Shown here in pieces: positions 17,442 to 28,904 of a stretch of 64,000 bases of DNA (its first letter is position 1; each line of letters starts with the position of its first letter). Position numbers and translations under genes: made by a program. The notes under the pieces are model-generated. The model saw only the letters and a list, made by a program, of their open reading frames with translations. It had not been told where the DNA came from and made no database searches. The stretch is from positions 1,178,001 to 1,242,000 of the forward strand of contig NZ_CP037423.1 of the NCBI RefSeq assembly GCF_007754155.1. The letters run 5' to 3'. Source of the DNA: Stieleria neptunia (GTDB taxonomy: Bacteria > Planctomycetota > Planctomycetia > Pirellulales > Pirellulaceae).

Positions 17442-19913
17442 TCAGAAGGACGCTTCGCCGGCTTCGATCTGGCTGCGGCCGCGCTGTTGGATGTCTCGCA
17501 GTCGCGGATCATCCGCCGGCGCAAATCCGGTCAACAGAATCGAGGCTTCGCGATGCAACAACTGGCATTCGATCCAGTCAAACCAGGGGATCGGCATGGC
17601 GCCGACGGGGCCTTGTGCCATCGATTGCGTCAGCGCGTCGATCTCCTGTTGCGATCTCTCATAGGCCTCCCGAGCCCGATCGGCGTCGCCGCTGCGGTGA
17701 TACGCCATCGCCAGCGCGGGATACACGGGTTGCATGTTTCGCCAACGGTCGTCGGCTAACGCTTCACTCAAGTACGTGATCGCTTCGTCGTATCGTTTCG
17801 CTCGATACATCGCGATGGCTGTCGTGTAGTGTGCCACCCCCCGAGGAATCCGCATGCGTCTGAATTCATCGGGTCGGGGTGGTCCGCCGTCGCGCGGCCG
17901 CCCCGGATCAGCGTACTGACCCGGCCTGCCGACCGGCGGTTCGGGCGGAACTCCGAGCGATGGGCCGCCAGGCAAAGCGCCACCAGGCAGTGGGCCCCCA
18001 GCCAGTGGGCCGCCGCGGTCCCAGGGCGCGAACCGCGGCCGACGTTGCGATTCCCGGGCGCTTTCTGCGTCCATCTCGGCGAGGATCGCCAGGGCCTGGT
18101 CGGCCAGCTGCTCGGGGTCTCCGACCGGGTTGCTCGCCAGCACACAACTGCGAATCAGTGAGATCGAGGGGCGTTCGCCGCGCTGCTCGGCCTGCTGCAG
18201 TAACGTCGTGCAGTACTCGCGATACGTGTCGGTGTCGCCGGTCAGCAGAAACAGTTGCGGGATGGCCCAATTGGCCGGGTTATCGCCGGGCACGCCCAAC
18301 TCGATGGCTTGGGAAAAATCCCGCGCGGCCAACTCCCACAGCCCCAGCTTGACCTCCAGCGATGCGCGTTCGGTCCAGGCGTTGTAGTAGTTCGGTTGCC
18401 GCTCGATCGCCTCGGTGAAATCGGCGTAGGCGGCCGCCCAGCGCTGGGCATCGACGTGGGCCCGGCCGCTGGTGACCAGCACATTGGCTTCCTTCATCCG
18501 GGTGGCGAATTGAGCGATTTCTTCGCGTGCGGCATCGGCTTCCTGTTGCAATCGGAGCGCCTTTTGCAAGGCCGCGTCTTTATCGTTTCGCTCGCCAAAG
18601 GCCACCGACGCCTGCCACAGACTGACCGCGGTTCCCAGCATCATGGCGGCGGCGATCAACGAAACGGTGACGAGGACGGCTTTGTTGCGACGGGCGAACT
18701 TGCTGAGTTGATAAAGCTGGGACGGTGGCCGCGCTTCGATCGGTTGCTCGGCGAGAAAACGGCGCACATCGTCTGCCAGTTCGCTGGCCGACGCATAACG
18801 CCGGCCGCGGTCCTTTTCCAACGCTTTCATGACGATCCAGTCCAAGTCGCCGCGGACCGCCGAGGACAACTGCAGCGGGTTTCGAACACGTGTTGCCGAC
18901 GTCGTCGAAAGCGTCGCCGCGACCGTGGTCAGCCGTGTGCTCGGCTTGGGCGGGTCGACTTCGCGAATGATGCGACGGACCTCATCCAGACCGACAGAAT
19001 TAAATTGCTCACGCTCGAATGGCGTCGATCCGGTCAGCAATTCGTACAGCAACACGCCGAGCGAATAGATGTCGCTCCGCGTGTCGATGTCCAACCCGCT
19101 CATCTCGGCCTGTTCGGGGCTCATGTACAGCGGGGTGCCGATCATCGCGGTAAATCGGGTGTAGATCGTCTTGTCGGTCAAACTTTGTCCGATCGCCTTG
19201 GCGACACCGAAATCGATGACCTTGGGCACGGGCGTTTCATCGTGAAGCGTCACCAGGACATTGGACGGTTTGATGTCGCGATGCACGACGCCTTTTTGAT
19301 GAGCATGCTGAACGGCACGACAGACCGTGGTAAAAATCTCCAGACGCTGCCGCAAACTCAGCTCGTGTTGATCGCAAAATTCCGTGATCGGAACGCCGCG
19401 GACCAGTTCCATCACGAAGTAGGGCCGGCCGTTGGAAGTCGTCCCGGCATCGAACGCACGGGCAATGTTCGGATGATCCATCATCGCCAGCGCCTGCCGT
19501 TCGGCCTCGAACCGCGCGATCACGTCACGCGAGTCCATCCCCGGTTTGACGACTTTCAATGCGACTTTCCGACGGACCGGCTGTTGTTGCTCGGCGACAA
19601 AGACCAAGCCGAAACCGCCTTCACCGATTTGCTCCATCAACCGATACGGGCCGATCAACGCGCCCGGACCTTCCACGATCGGCCGGTTCACTTGGAGCGT
19701 CTCGCTCAGATCCTGGGTTGAATCTGGCGCCAGGATCGCCACGGGGTGGTCGAGCGGATTCTCCGGCAAAGCATGGGCACCGAGCAGTTTTTCGACGGAC
19801 GCCCGAAGCTTGGCATTCCCGGCACAGGCCTTGTCCAGATACCCCGCGCGGGCCTCTTCGGACTCGAAATCCAGGGCTTCGAGAAAAATGGCTTGTTCTG
19901 ACGATTCAAACAT
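17442..19913 (-). CDS. Serine/threonine protein kinase with TPR-like C-terminal region
   Basis: The 823-residue protein is a Hanks-type kinase. The glycine loop is IGEGGFG (residues 96-102), the catalytic Lys is in VALKVV (K120), the catalytic loop HRDIKPSN starts at H211, and DFG is at 234-236. One membrane segment (VLVTVSLIAAAMMLGTAVSLW, about 415-435) separates the kinase from a coiled coil and a TPR-like sensor half (ADFTEAIERQPNYYNAWTERASLE, then YTTAIAMYRAKRYDEAITYLSEAL). A Pro/Gly-rich linker sits between TPR blocks. It lies 138 bp downstream of an ECF sigma factor gene, a standard planctomycete pairing in which the kinase may signal to the sigma factor. The target is unknown. Confidence 0.9.
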   Translation of the reverse strand: MFESSEQAIFLEALDFESEEARAGYLDKACAGNAKLRASVEKLLGAHALPENPLDHPVAILAPDSTQDLSETLQVNRPIVEGPGALIGPYRLMEQIGEGGFGLVFVAEQQQPVRRKVALKVVKPGMDSRDVIARFEAERQALAMMDHPNIARAFDAGTTSNGRPYFVMELVRGVPITEFCDQHELSLRQRLEIFTTVCRAVQHAHQKGVVHRDIKPSNVLVTLHDETPVPKVIDFGVAKAIGQSLTDKTIYTRFTAMIGTPLYMSPEQAEMSGLDIDTRSDIYSLGVLLYELLTGSTPFEREQFNSVGLDEVRRIIREVDPPKPSTRLTTVAATLSTTSATRVRNPLQLSSAVRGDLDWIVMKALEKDRGRRYASASELADDVRRFLAEQPIEARPPSQLYQLSKFARRNKAVLVTVSLIAAAMMLGTAVSLWQASVAFGERNDKDAALQKALRLQQEADAAREEIAQFATRMKEANVLVTSGRAHVDAQRWAAAYADFTEAIERQPNYYNAWTERASLEVKLGLWELAARDFSQAIELGVPGDNPANWAIPQLFLLTGDTDTYREYCTTLLQQAEQRGERPSISLIRSCVLASNPVGDPEQLADQALAILAEMDAESARESQRRPRFAPWDRGGPLAGGPLPGGALPGGPSLGVPPEPPVGRPGQYADPGRPRDGGPPRPDEFRRMRIPRGVAHYTTAIAMYRAKRYDEAITYLSEALADDRWRNMQPVYPALAMAYHRSGDADRAREAYERSQQEIDALTQSMAQGPVGAMPIPWFDWIECQLLHREASILLTGFAPADDPRLRDIQQRGRSQIEAGEASF

Positions 19914-20051
19914 TTTGATTCGGCCGCGGAATGACTTCGCCGGGACAGCGTCTATGACTTGGCTGCGTCAACGGCGCAGACGCAACTTGATTCTATCTGT
20001 CATGCGAAATCCATTTCCGAGCCGGGCCAAAAAAATTTGCGGAGACGAACG

Positions 20052-20630
20052 TCACTCCGTGTCCTCCATCTCACGCCGCAACCAGGCTCGGGCGTAGGCC
20101 CAATTTCGTTTGGTCGTCCGTGGCGAGACATTCAAGACCTTGGCGGTCTGGTCGATCGTCAGCCCGGTGAAGTACCGCAGTTGCACCAAGCGGGCCAAAT
20201 CCGCATCGACCGACGCCAGCCGAGTGAGCGCCTCGTCGAGGGCCAACAGCGTGTCCTGGTCGTCGGGGTCCAGCAGCGCGTCGCCGTCCTGTAGCTCGTT
20301 TTTGGCCAGATTGCCGCCGCGTTTCAAGCTTTTGCGCCGTCTGGCGTTTTCGATCAGGATTCTCCGCATCGCTTCGGCCGCGGCGGCGAAAAAATGCCCC
20401 CGGCTGTCCCACTGCTCGGCGGCTTGCTCGGCAACCTCATCGCCGATCAACCTCAAGAAGGCTTCATGGACCAGCGCCGTCGGCTGCAAGGTATGCCCGG
20501 GTGATTCCTGGGACATCTTTCGCGCAGCCAGCCGCCTCAGTTCGTCGTAGACCAGCGGCAACAACCGGCCGGCCGCTTGCGGGTCGCCGTCGTCGATCGC
20601 TTGCAAAATCTGAGTGACATCATCAGCCAT
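20052..20630 (-). CDS. ECF-type RNA polymerase sigma factor (planctomycete/acidobacterial subgroup)
   Basis: A 192-residue sigma-70 family factor. Region 2 is seen in LLPLVYDELRRLAARKM and HFFAAAAEAMRRILIENARRR, region 4 in ALTRLASVDADLARLVQLRYFTGLTIDQTAKVLNVSPRTTKRNWAYARAWLRREM with its helix-turn-helix. The phrase HTLQPTALVHEAFLRLI is diagnostic of the TIGR02999-type ECF group. The start at 20630 gives the family length; the frame is open upstream to 20855 but through GC-rich repeats. Promoter specificity is unknown. It is directly upstream of the kinase gene and likely cotranscribed with it. Confidence 0.9.
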   Translation of the reverse strand: MADDVTQILQAIDDGDPQAAGRLLPLVYDELRRLAARKMSQESPGHTLQPTALVHEAFLRLIGDEVAEQAAEQWDSRGHFFAAAAEAMRRILIENARRRKSLKRGGNLAKNELQDGDALLDPDDQDTLLALDEALTRLASVDADLARLVQLRYFTGLTIDQTAKVLNVSPRTTKRNWAYARAWLRREMEDTE

Positions 20631-21069
20631 CGCCACAGTATAAGGCGACTTCCGGCACAGAGCACGCGGGGAGGCCCGAGCACGCGGGGGGCCCGAGCAC
20701 GCGGGGGGCATTCCAGCGCCGGAAAGAAGGGGCGTCCGCGACACCGGCAAGCATTGCGGCCAATGCCACCTACTTTGGTTTTGAAAGGCTGTTCGCGGAA
20801 CGGCGCCAGCGGGCAGTCGATTTTGTGAGCCTCGGGCGCGTGAGCGGCCGGGCACTGCGACGTTGCCCGAGGCCTTACGGCCAGCGGCTCACCAATGACT
20901 CAGCAGATCCAGACTAAACCGACAGCCCGTGAGCCGTCCGGTTTCAGCGTGAACGACCGGAGGGCTCGCGCCCTACCGCTAACAATCACACCCCGCCAGG
21001 CGTCAATCCGAGTGGGATGGGGCTCGCGGCCTACCGCTACCCTGAACACGCCAATCGATGCGGTCGGGC
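20631..21069. repeat. Intergenic region with GC-rich short repeats
   Basis: GAGCACGCGGGG is repeated three times in tandem at about 20660-20710. A dyad follows at about 20827-20892 (GAGCCTCGGGCGCGTGAGCGGCCGGGC against GCCCGAGGCC and GGCCAGCGGCTCAC). GGGCTCGCGCCCTACCGCTAAC and GGGGCTCGCGGCCTACCGCTACC-like repeats lie at about 20960-21045. Such units are dispersed in planctomycete genomes. No gene is seen here. Confidence 0.6.
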
Positions 21070-21408
21070 CTACGCCAGTTTCGCACCGTTGGGCACCTGC
21101 TGGTGCGGCACCGCCAGAACGACCGTTCCATCGTCGCGGTAGAACCCCACCAGCAAGAACTCCGACAAGAACGGACCGATCTGCTTGGGCGGAAAATTCA
21201 TCACGCCGATGATTTGTCGGCCGATCAGGTCATCTTTCCGATAGTTCTCGGTGACCTGCGCGCTGGTGCGTTTCGTTCCCAGTTCCGGCCCAAAGTCGAC
21301 CCGGATCTTGTAGGCAGGCTTCCGCGCTTCGGGAAAGGCGTCGACGGAAGTGATCGTGCCTGCGCGCAGATCGACATTCTCGAATTCTTGCCAAGTGATG
21401 ATGCTCAT
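21070..21408 (-). CDS. csaA: CsaA-like tRNA-binding domain protein
   Basis: A 112-residue single-domain protein matching Csa[12 protein letters not shown], then [54 protein letters not shown] and a C-terminal [13 protein letters not shown]. The OB-fold binds tRNA; in Bacillus CsaA was described as an export chaperone. Length and order are complete. It ends the minus-strand group downstream of the giant propeller protein, with a 50-bp gap. Confidence 0.9.
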   Translation of the reverse strand: MSIITWQEFENVDLRAGTITSVDAFPEARKPAYKIRVDFGPELGTKRTSAQVTENYRKDDLIGRQIIGVMNFPPKQIGPFLSEFLLVGFYRDDGTVVLAVPHQQVPNGAKLA

Positions 21409-21458
21409 GTGGTTGGGTCAGCCGATCGGGTACGCTTGTGATGATGACGCGTTGGTGA

Positions 21459-24400
21459 CTATTGCGCTGGGGTTGATTCATCGGGCTGAAATCGTACTTC
21501 ACCCCAAAGGTTGGGCGAGAGCATGATTTCGCCGGGGATGTCATCCACCAGGCCGGTGCTGTGGTTGGACCAATACGAACGCAGGTTGGTGTCGGTGCCT
21601 TCCGCATCGCCGTAGGTGACGCCGAAATCCGCCCGATAGGTTTGCCCGGGCTGGGGCTGTAGACCGAGATCGCTGAGCAAGACGGAGGCCTTGACTTCGT
21701 AACCGCCGCCGCTGGTTTTCGCTTCGATCGTTGCGTCGGGCAGTCGCCGGACGTTGTCGACTTTTTCACCGCGCCAGGGCGACGTGAATTCGATGGGGTT
21801 TTCGCCGCCGGGTTTGCGGTGTTCGTACAGAACCGCGATCGGCCGGCCCTCCAGCGGCGCGATCATCAACCGTTTGTCTCCTTCGGCAGGACCGCTGCGT
21901 TTGGGCGATCGCGTCGGGTCGGTCGCGATTTGCAGATCGACCGAGTCGCCGGTCGCGAACAGCTTGGTCCAGTCGCGGCCGTTATTGACCCACGGCGAAC
22001 GATCCTCCACCCGGTAGTGCAGGTGCAGATGTGTGGCATCGGCGGCCAGGTCCAGCTCCACGTGGAATTGACCACTTTTATCCCAGCGGACGGTGCCAGG
22101 CACATCGGCTTGCTTCGCAGTTTGGCTTTCCGCAACACGTCTCAAGTTTTGCCGTTGGGCCGCGAGGATCTGTTCTTTGGTGACGTCGATGGATCCGGCG
22201 ACACGTGCGACGTCGCTTAAACCCGCCAGCTGATAGATGCGGTACGGCCCGTGACCGATCTGCACGAAATACTTTCCGTCGGTCTCCGAGCGACCGAAAC
22301 TGCCGCCAAAGATCTCTCCGCCCAGCCGGTATTCGTTGTTCTGGTAACTGACGCGCACGTCAACGAAGACCTCGTCGAGATACAATCCATCGCTGGTCAA
22401 CAAGAAGCAACGGCCGTGGTTGCCGTTCAGGAAGAACACATCGCTTTGATCGTCCAGCGACGCCAGGCCGAGGATGCCGAGTGTTCCCTGCATCACGCCG
22501 GGTTCGGGCAGCGGCGCGCGGTGTGATCCATGGACGTTGCTCCACCGATTCGGAAAACTCCACAGCGATGGGCGTGGTTCGGTCGGCGGCCCGAGCGTCT
22601 TGGCGGTGGCGCCATCGACGTCGGTTTGATACGCGTTCATTTCCGGATCGGAATTGAAAATGAAGCGTCCGAATCGGTCACGCACGGTGGGCACGCCGTT
22701 GCGTTTGTAGCCCGGCGTCAGATCGATCGGCGTTGCCTCGGCAATCGCTTCATCCAAGCTGGGATAATTGGGTACGCCGTTGGGCAGGAACCCACGCGGA
22801 CGGATCGCCACGATGGAGGCTTGATCCTTGTCGGCCAGCGGCATGTACAGCGTCAACGACGTTTGCAAATGCCCCCACGCTCCATCGCCCAGCGCCAGAT
22901 TGTCGCCGCAAAAATCGAACTCTTCTTGCTGTGCCTGGCCGTCCCCATTGCGGTCGACCCACAACACGCCCATGCCACGCTGGGACCAGGGTTTTCCGTC
23001 CCCCTTCATGCCTGGCTTTTCGCGGGCCCGTTTCTCCGGCCATTTGGCGTAGAACGCATCGATGTAGGCTTGCGGCGGGGCCCATTGGCATCCGTAGGCG
23101 AAGTGATGTGTCCCGGCCACGGCCAAGATGTCGTGGAGTGTCCCGTCGGGAAGGACTTCGGAGATCAAGGAAATCTTGCCGCGGGCGCAGACGAAGGTCC
23201 GGCCGGCTTCACGGAAAAACAAGTAGCTGTGTGGTTCGTAGTTGCCGAAGTGGCCTTCTTCGAAAGACAGGATGTGGGTCGGCCGCGCCGTGCCTTGTTC
23301 AACATCGACATCCCAGAAACAGCCCAGCCCAATCCAACGGCGTGGATTCTGGGGATCGAACCCCGAACCGTCACCGCCGTAGTGTGGCATGCCGAATTTT
23401 TCATAGACGACGTTGCTCGTCGACGCCGCATCCCAGGCGAGAACGCGTTTCGGGTTCCAGCGTTTCTCCGTCACCCAGAGTTTGCCGTCGGGGCCGAACA
23501 CCAGTCCGGCGGGATGGACCATCCGCTTCGGGTCGTAAGCCCCCTTGTACGGCCCGCCCGGTGCGCCGATCGTTGCGACCAAACTGCCGTTCGCGGCGAA
23601 GCGATAAATCTGGTGGGACTTCGCTTCGCTGACCAGGAGGTCACCATTGGGTGCGATGGTGATGCCGCTTAGTTGTGGTTCGCCCTGTGAGATGGACGCA
23701 ATGTCCGCGGAGGACACGACGGTTTTCCCATCACGCACTCGCACCACGCCGTGATCGGTAGCGGCGTAGATTTCTGTCCCCGCGGTCAGATGGCGAACAC
23801 CGGGCAGCGGCAGGGATTCCAGTCGCTGGCCGGTCGCGGCGTCCAGCACCAGCACCGCTTGTTTGTCGCGCGATCCGACGTACAGTTTGCCGTCTTGAAT
23901 CGCCAGGCCGCCCAAGTTGAACTCGTCTAAATTCGGGTGCTTGGCGCCCGGCCCGACTTGCATGGTGTCAACTTCCAAGGCCCGCCGTTTGCCGGGGAAT
24001 TCCGCGATCTTGCCCGACGCGATATCGTAGCGGACGAGGGTCAGTTTCCAGGTTGCCGTCCAGTTGTCGCTGCCAAGATCAACCCCCTTGGTACCGCCCC
24101 AGGTGAACCCATCCTGAGCACAGTACAGGTACTGGTCGTCCGCGGCGATGGCGTCGTGTCCGATGCCGTAACCGTGCAGGTGTTCGTAGCCTTGGACGAA
24201 GTTGCCGTCGGCGTCCAGGGCGACGAGCGCCCAACCGCCTTCGGTCACCGGTGCGGCAAAGAACACAAGCTCGCCATTGGTGGCGGCGTGATGAAACGTG
24301 CTGTGATTGGGGCCCCAAGGTGCAGTCGTGTCCTCGCCGCCGTTGGCGAAGTTCATTCGATAGACCGGTTCGATTCCCGGATGAGTGATCCCGCGCCAGT

Positions 24401-26759
24401 GATAGCGTCCCGGCGGGACCAGTTTGCCTTGTTCATCCAGTCCATCCCAAACCAGCGTTTGCCATCCGCCGGTAAAGGAACGCCCGGACACCAAATTCCG
24501 CACCCGCCGTCCGGATTCATCTTCGATGACCAGCGTCGCTTTTCCATCGGATGGCTGTTGGAATGCGATGCGGATTTCTTGCCGCCGGGCGCTCACCGAT
24601 TCGCGGTAGTCCTCCCAATCGAACAGCGCCCAATCCGCGGGGTCGGTAGAAAACGGCGCGTGGAGGGCGCGGTGGTCCTGGAACCCGAATCGCTCGCGTC
24701 GTCGGGGTGTCTCAATGGTTGCTGCAAAACGGAGGCGGGACCAGTCGCCGGCGGGCAAGCGAAAATCGACTTGCCGTCGCGGCGTCATTCGGCCCTGTTC
24801 ATCCGCGGCGGATCCAGCGGTTGCTGGGGCCGTTTGCCATCCAGTCCCGCCCGTCAGCACAAACGCCTGTTTGTCGTTTGCGATACCAAGTCGCAACTCT
24901 GGTTTGGATTCCGCGCGCGTGCGAATGGAAATGGCAAGCCCCTCTTGATCGGGGGTGATGGCGACGGCGAACGGAAGACCGGCGGGGCGACTGAAATCCT
25001 GGAAATCGACATCGGTATGGAGGCCTGTTTCCGTCGGGCGGACGGCCAAGGCTTCGGCGTGCCCGACGGGCGGATCGGTGTGCCGTTCGGCCAGTTGCAG
25101 TTTCACCAGACGCTGGCGCCCCGCCTCGTAAACCACAACGCGATCCCCCGAGACTGCCACGTGCATGGGCGCGTCGAGTCCGTCGTAGGCCGCCACTGGG
25201 GACAGGTCGGCATCAAACAGACGCAGCGTCCCGCCGGCGGAATCGCACACGGCCAACCGCCGCCCATCGCTGTGCACGTACGCTTTCCCATCGTAATCCG
25301 CGATGCGTGACGTTTCCGTCCAGCGTTGATCACCATCACGTTGATAGGCGATGACCGCTCCGTCGGCGGCGGCGACCAATCGCCCATCGAACCAGGCAAG
25401 ACTGGTGCACTGATTCAGTCCTTCGATGGTGACCGGTTCGGGTTTCGAACGTTGCCGCCCTTCCGCCGTGATCCCCATTTCAACCGCTTGGCCGTCTTGC
25501 CGGACCACCAGCAGCGACAAACCGTCGTCGCTCGGAATGGCCGCCGCACCGCTGACCGATTCCGCCAGATCAAGATCGTCCACACGTCGGGTTTCCAGAC
25601 GCGACCAACCGTTGGAATCAATGCACGCCCCGAGCGCAAGGTGCACTTGGCGGTAGTGTGTCCTCAACACGCAGAGCGTCTGGCCGTTCAAGACCACCGG
25701 TTGCGCGTGAACGTTCGGCTCTTTGTCGCCCACGGTGTGCGGCACCTCGCAGGTATCGTCCCACCGCCAACTTCCGAGCGGCGTCCAAATATCGCCCCGC
25801 TCATCGAGCGCGACGCCGGTCAGTTTTGCCAAAGCTCCGATGCGTCGCGCCAATTCGAATCGCTGTTCGACATCGTTCCAACGCAGCAATTGAACGACGC
25901 CGCCGAGCCCGGACACTGCGTAAACGTCGTCGCGGACGTGCGCCAGGCCGCGCCCGTTGGCCAGATCGGCACTTTCCGGCAGATACCCGATAAACGATCC
26001 CGACGCCCCGCCCAACACCACTCCCGGTTCCGGTTCGAACCGCTCGTTCATGCGATGAATCGTGCCATGCCAACCGTGCGCGTACCAATAACGGCCGATT
26101 TGTTGCGGTCGTTCGCCGCGAAAGCCGATGGGGAAACCGGCCACTGGGGCACCGTCCCGCCACGCCTGCACCTGCCGGCCGTCGAAGGCATAAACCGTTC
26201 CGTCGTCGCCGACGTGCAATGCGATCACGCGCATGCCAGGCTTCGCGATCTCCATCCGCTGGCCGGTCGAAGGATCGAACCAAAACAATTGATCTCGATT
26301 CGTTTCGAACACCACGACACGGCCCGCAAACGCGTTGGAAGACATCACATCCGCCTTGCCATCCAATCGTTGCGGCGTTGAACCGGCGACCGCGTCGAGC
26401 GGTAAAGAGTAAAGAGCCGTTCGGATTTGCATCAGCATGACGGGGCCGACACGCGTCAACTGATCGTTGCGGCCGGTCGATTCCGGCAGCGGATAGCTCG
26501 CCAACAACCGTCCGTCGAGCGCATAGCGGTTCAATCGCGTCGATCCACCCCGCTCCCAAATCGCCGCATCCTCATCGATCACCGGGCCCATGCCCGCCGC
26601 AGGTTGATCGGCAAAGGTCACCAGCGACGGACCACTTCCCCCCGAATTTCCCAGCACTCCGGCGAAGACGAGTTCCGCGGCATGCGCCCGACCAGGCACC
26701 TGGATGGTGGCAACCATCAACAAAAGAGAACTCGTGAAAGAAACACATCTCGTTTTCAT
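21459..26759 (-). CDS. Very large secreted beta-propeller protein with FlgD-like and CBM9-like domains
   Basis: About 1,766 residues with a signal peptide ([21 protein letters not shown]). The first ~620 residues carry repeated WD/PQQ-like strands ([36 protein letters not shown]). A FlgD-like Ig segment follows ([19 protein letters not shown] ... [19 protein letters not shown]). NHL-type repeats come next ([57 protein letters not shown]). The last ~220 residues look like a family-9 carbohydrate-binding-like domain ([39 protein letters not shown]). Such giants are typical of planctomycete cell surfaces and probably bind or sense glycans. The ATG at 26759 is chosen for its signal peptide. Confidence 0.8.
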   Translation of the reverse strand: MKTRCVSFTSSLLLMVATIQVPGRAHAAELVFAGVLGNSGGSGPSLVTFADQPAAGMGPVIDEDAAIWERGGSTRLNRYALDGRLLASYPLPESTGRNDQLTRVGPVMLMQIRTALYSLPLDAVAGSTPQRLDGKADVMSSNAFAGRVVVFETNRDQLFWFDPSTGQRMEIAKPGMRVIALHVGDDGTVYAFDGRQVQAWRDGAPVAGFPIGFRGERPQQIGRYWYAHGWHGTIHRMNERFEPEPGVVLGGASGSFIGYLPESADLANGRGLAHVRDDVYAVSGLGGVVQLLRWNDVEQRFELARRIGALAKLTGVALDERGDIWTPLGSWRWDDTCEVPHTVGDKEPNVHAQPVVLNGQTLCVLRTHYRQVHLALGACIDSNGWSRLETRRVDDLDLAESVSGAAAIPSDDGLSLLVVRQDGQAVEMGITAEGRQRSKPEPVTIEGLNQCTSLAWFDGRLVAAADGAVIAYQRDGDQRWTETSRIADYDGKAYVHSDGRRLAVCDSAGGTLRLFDADLSPVAAYDGLDAPMHVAVSGDRVVVYEAGRQRLVKLQLAERHTDPPVGHAEALAVRPTETGLHTDVDFQDFSRPAGLPFAVAITPDQEGLAISIRTRAESKPELRLGIANDKQAFVLTGGTGWQTAPATAGSAADEQGRMTPRRQVDFRLPAGDWSRLRFAATIETPRRRERFGFQDHRALHAPFSTDPADWALFDWEDYRESVSARRQEIRIAFQQPSDGKATLVIEDESGRRVRNLVSGRSFTGGWQTLVWDGLDEQGKLVPPGRYHWRGITHPGIEPVYRMNFANGGEDTTAPWGPNHSTFHHAATNGELVFFAAPVTEGGWALVALDADGNFVQGYEHLHGYGIGHDAIAADDQYLYCAQDGFTWGGTKGVDLGSDNWTATWKLTLVRYDIASGKIAEFPGKRRALEVDTMQVGPGAKHPNLDEFNLGGLAIQDGKLYVGSRDKQAVLVLDAATGQRLESLPLPGVRHLTAGTEIYAATDHGVVRVRDGKTVVSSADIASISQGEPQLSGITIAPNGDLLVSEAKSHQIYRFAANGSLVATIGAPGGPYKGAYDPKRMVHPAGLVFGPDGKLWVTEKRWNPKRVLAWDAASTSNVVYEKFGMPHYGGDGSGFDPQNPRRWIGLGCFWDVDVEQGTARPTHILSFEEGHFGNYEPHSYLFFREAGRTFVCARGKISLISEVLPDGTLHDILAVAGTHHFAYGCQWAPPQAYIDAFYAKWPEKRAREKPGMKGDGKPWSQRGMGVLWVDRNGDGQAQQEEFDFCGDNLALGDGAWGHLQTSLTLYMPLADKDQASIVAIRPRGFLPNGVPNYPSLDEAIAEATPIDLTPGYKRNGVPTVRDRFGRFIFNSDPEMNAYQTDVDGATAKTLGPPTEPRPSLWSFPNRWSNVHGSHRAPLPEPGVMQGTLGILGLASLDDQSDVFFLNGNHGRCFLLTSDGLYLDEVFVDVRVSYQNNEYRLGGEIFGGSFGRSETDGKYFVQIGHGPYRIYQLAGLSDVARVAGSIDVTKEQILAAQRQNLRRVAESQTAKQADVPGTVRWDKSGQFHVELDLAADATHLHLHYRVEDRSPWVNNGRDWTKLFATGDSVDLQIATDPTRSPKRSGPAEGDKRLMIAPLEGRPIAVLYEHRKPGGENPIEFTSPWRGEKVDNVRRLPDATIEAKTSGGGYEVKASVLLSDLGLQPQPGQTYRADFGVTYGDAEGTDTNLRSYWSNHSTGLVDDIPGEIMLSPNLWGEVRFQPDESTPAQ

Positions 26760-26845
26760 CTCATCAACACTTTCATGGCAAGGACGGATCAGATCATACT
26801 CGTCGGACACAGACAAGATTTCGCGGAGTTTCGACGCGGGTCAAA

Positions 26846-27196
26846 TCAGGAACCCAGGATCGCTTCGATGTTTTCGGTCGGCCGACCGATCGCAGCCTTG
26901 CCGTTGTGCACCACGATCGGCCGTTCGATCAACTTGGGATGCTCGGCCAGCATCGCGATCCATTGCTTGTCGGTCAGGGTCTTGTCACCGAGTCCCAATT
27001 CCTTGTAAAGCTTCTCACCCTTGCGGACCAGTTCGCTCGGCTTGATCGCCAGCATCTTGACGATCTGACGCAATTCTTTTTCGCTCGGCGGATCGTCCAG
27101 GTATTGGATGACATCGAATTCGACGCCCCGTGATTGGAGCAATGCGAGGGCGGTTCGTGATTTGCTGCACCTGGGATTGTGATAAAGTTTCGTCAT
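26846..27196 (-). CDS. arsC: Arsenate reductase, glutaredoxin-coupled (ArsC family)
   Basis: A 116-residue protein with the HX3CX3R active site as HNPRCSKSR (C10) and the family order LYHNPRCSKSRTALALL, YLDDPPSEKELRQIV, VRKGEKLYKELGL, MLAEHPKLIERPIVVHNGKAAIGRPTENIEAIL. The Cys and Arg needed for arsenate reduction are present. Members of this family include YffB-like proteins of unknown role, so arsenate as the real substrate is likely but not certain; no other ars gene is nearby. Start 27196 chosen over 27226 because it matches the family N terminus. Confidence 0.82.
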   Translation of the reverse strand: MTKLYHNPRCSKSRTALALLQSRGVEFDVIQYLDDPPSEKELRQIVKMLAIKPSELVRKGEKLYKELGLGDKTLTDKQWIAMLAEHPKLIERPIVVHNGKAAIGRPTENIEAILGS

Positions 27197-27375
27197 CGCT
27201 TTTGCAGAAGTTTGGATCGGTTTCAATGGCGCAACACGTGTCGGCCGAAGCCGTCGGTGTCATCTTACGGCGACTTCGTTTTCGATCCAGGCCTATCCCA
27301 CCTTAAGAGATTCGACACTTCTATTCCGCTGGTTGCTTGGCCCGACGCGTGAGTGGTGGACGTCGGGTGGCACCT

Positions 27376-28833
27376 TCACGACCGGGTGCGTCCGTCCGCC
27401 TCGGCTTTCTCAAGAACCGCTTCCAGTCGTTTGGCGATCTCGGGCCGTTCCGCGGAGAGATCGGTCTGTTCCCCCGGGTCGTTGGACAAGTCATACAGCT
27501 CGTTCCCTTGATCCCGATCACTGCCGTACCGCACGATCAATTTCCAGCGACCGGTGCAGACCGCGATCGAACTGTCTTTGCCGTTGCCCAAGATCAACAC
27601 CGCCTCTCGCCCGGCAATTTGGCTTTCCTTGCCGAGCAACACCGGGAGCAGGCTGAACGAATCGACGGCAGCCTGATGTGGAAGCTCGCGACCGATCAAC
27701 TCGGCCGACGTGGCGAACAAGTCCGTGAGAGTGACCGTGCAATCCGACGAGCTTCCGGCCTCGATTTTCCCGGGCCAGCGAGCAATCAAGGGGACGCGAT
27801 GGCCTCCCTCGTAGGCATAGCCCTTTCCATCACGCCATGGCCCGTTGGTGACGTGCCCCATCTTTTTCGCGTCTTCTTTGGCGGTTTTAAATTTCTTGTG
27901 AATGTCGCCCGAGTCGTCGGCCAGATTCAATTTGACGCCCTGGGTTCCCTTGAAATCCTTTGGCGTGGAGCCGTTGTCGCTGGTGAACACGACCAGCGTC
28001 TGTTCGGCGACGCCTAACTCGTCGAGCGTGTCCAGAATCGTGCCGACATGCGAATCCAGTTCCTGGACGTGGTCCCCGAACAGTCCGGCCTTGCTGCTGC
28101 CGCGGAACTCGGCCGCCGGTGTGACATGGGTGTGCGGGGCGCAGGGGGTGAAATACAGAAAGAACGGTTTGTCCGCATTCTTTCGCAGAAACGCAACCGC
28201 TTTGTCGGTCAGCGTGCTGTCCACCTGGTCTTCCACACGCGGCTGGTCCAGGCCTTCGGGGAAGTCACGTCCTTTGACGATGCGATATGGTTCGCCCGGC
28301 TTGCGACCGACCAGATCGTGATTCTCGATGAACGCCCGGGTCGAATCGTTGTGGTTGGAGGGCACGCCGAAGTGATAATCGAAACCGACTTCCAACGGCC
28401 CGGTGATCGGCAACCGGTTCCAGTCTTTGCTGTATCCCAGGTGCCATTTCCCGATCGCCGCCGACGTGTAACCCGCTTGTTTCAAGAACGAGGCGAGCGT
28501 GGTCTGGCCGGGACTGAGACGGTAACCGTTACCTTTTCTGTGAAGCCGCCAGGGGCTTTGGCCGGTCAGCAATCCGTAACGGGAGGGCGAACAAAGCGAG
28601 GCCGCCGAGTGGGCATCCGAAAACCGCATCCCCTGGCTCGCCAGATGATCGATGTTCGGAGTGTTGATCTTTGTGGCTCCATAACAACTGACGTCCCCGT
28701 ATCCGAGGTCGTCGGCAAAAATGACCACAAGATTGGGGGTTGCCGTCGTACCTGCGGAGGCTTCAGGATAGGCCCCGCAGAAGATCGCCGCGGCGAGGAT
28801 GAAGACGGAATATATTTTTTGTTTGTTGTTCAT
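27376..28833 (-). CDS. Arylsulfatase (S1 family)
   Basis: The 485-residue enzyme has a signal peptide (residues 1-27), the metal site FADDLGYGD (D41, D42), and the formylglycine signature CSPSR with C81. GKWHLGYSKDWN and VVFTSDNGS are further family blocks. It is divergent from the alginate lyase-like gene that starts 71 bp away, so the pair may share a control region and act on the same sulfated glycan. Substrate not assignable. Confidence 0.9.
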   Translation of the reverse strand: MNNKQKIYSVFILAAAIFCGAYPEASAGTTATPNLVVIFADDLGYGDVSCYGATKINTPNIDHLASQGMRFSDAHSAASLCSPSRYGLLTGQSPWRLHRKGNGYRLSPGQTTLASFLKQAGYTSAAIGKWHLGYSKDWNRLPITGPLEVGFDYHFGVPSNHNDSTRAFIENHDLVGRKPGEPYRIVKGRDFPEGLDQPRVEDQVDSTLTDKAVAFLRKNADKPFFLYFTPCAPHTHVTPAAEFRGSSKAGLFGDHVQELDSHVGTILDTLDELGVAEQTLVVFTSDNGSTPKDFKGTQGVKLNLADDSGDIHKKFKTAKEDAKKMGHVTNGPWRDGKGYAYEGGHRVPLIARWPGKIEAGSSSDCTVTLTDLFATSAELIGRELPHQAAVDSFSLLPVLLGKESQIAGREAVLILGNGKDSSIAVCTGRWKLIVRYGSDRDQGNELYDLSNDPGEQTDLSAERPEIAKRLEAVLEKAEADGRTRS

Positions 28834-28904
28834 GGCCGCGTACGATCGTTGCGTTGTTTATTTCCCACTTAGAATACCAGCCACTCGAACGAGACACCAC
28901 GCAC

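Noticed and set aside
18255..19721. A 488-codon plus-strand frame opposite the kinase gene
   Set aside because: Antisense shadow of the kinase, which has complete catalytic motifs on the other strand.
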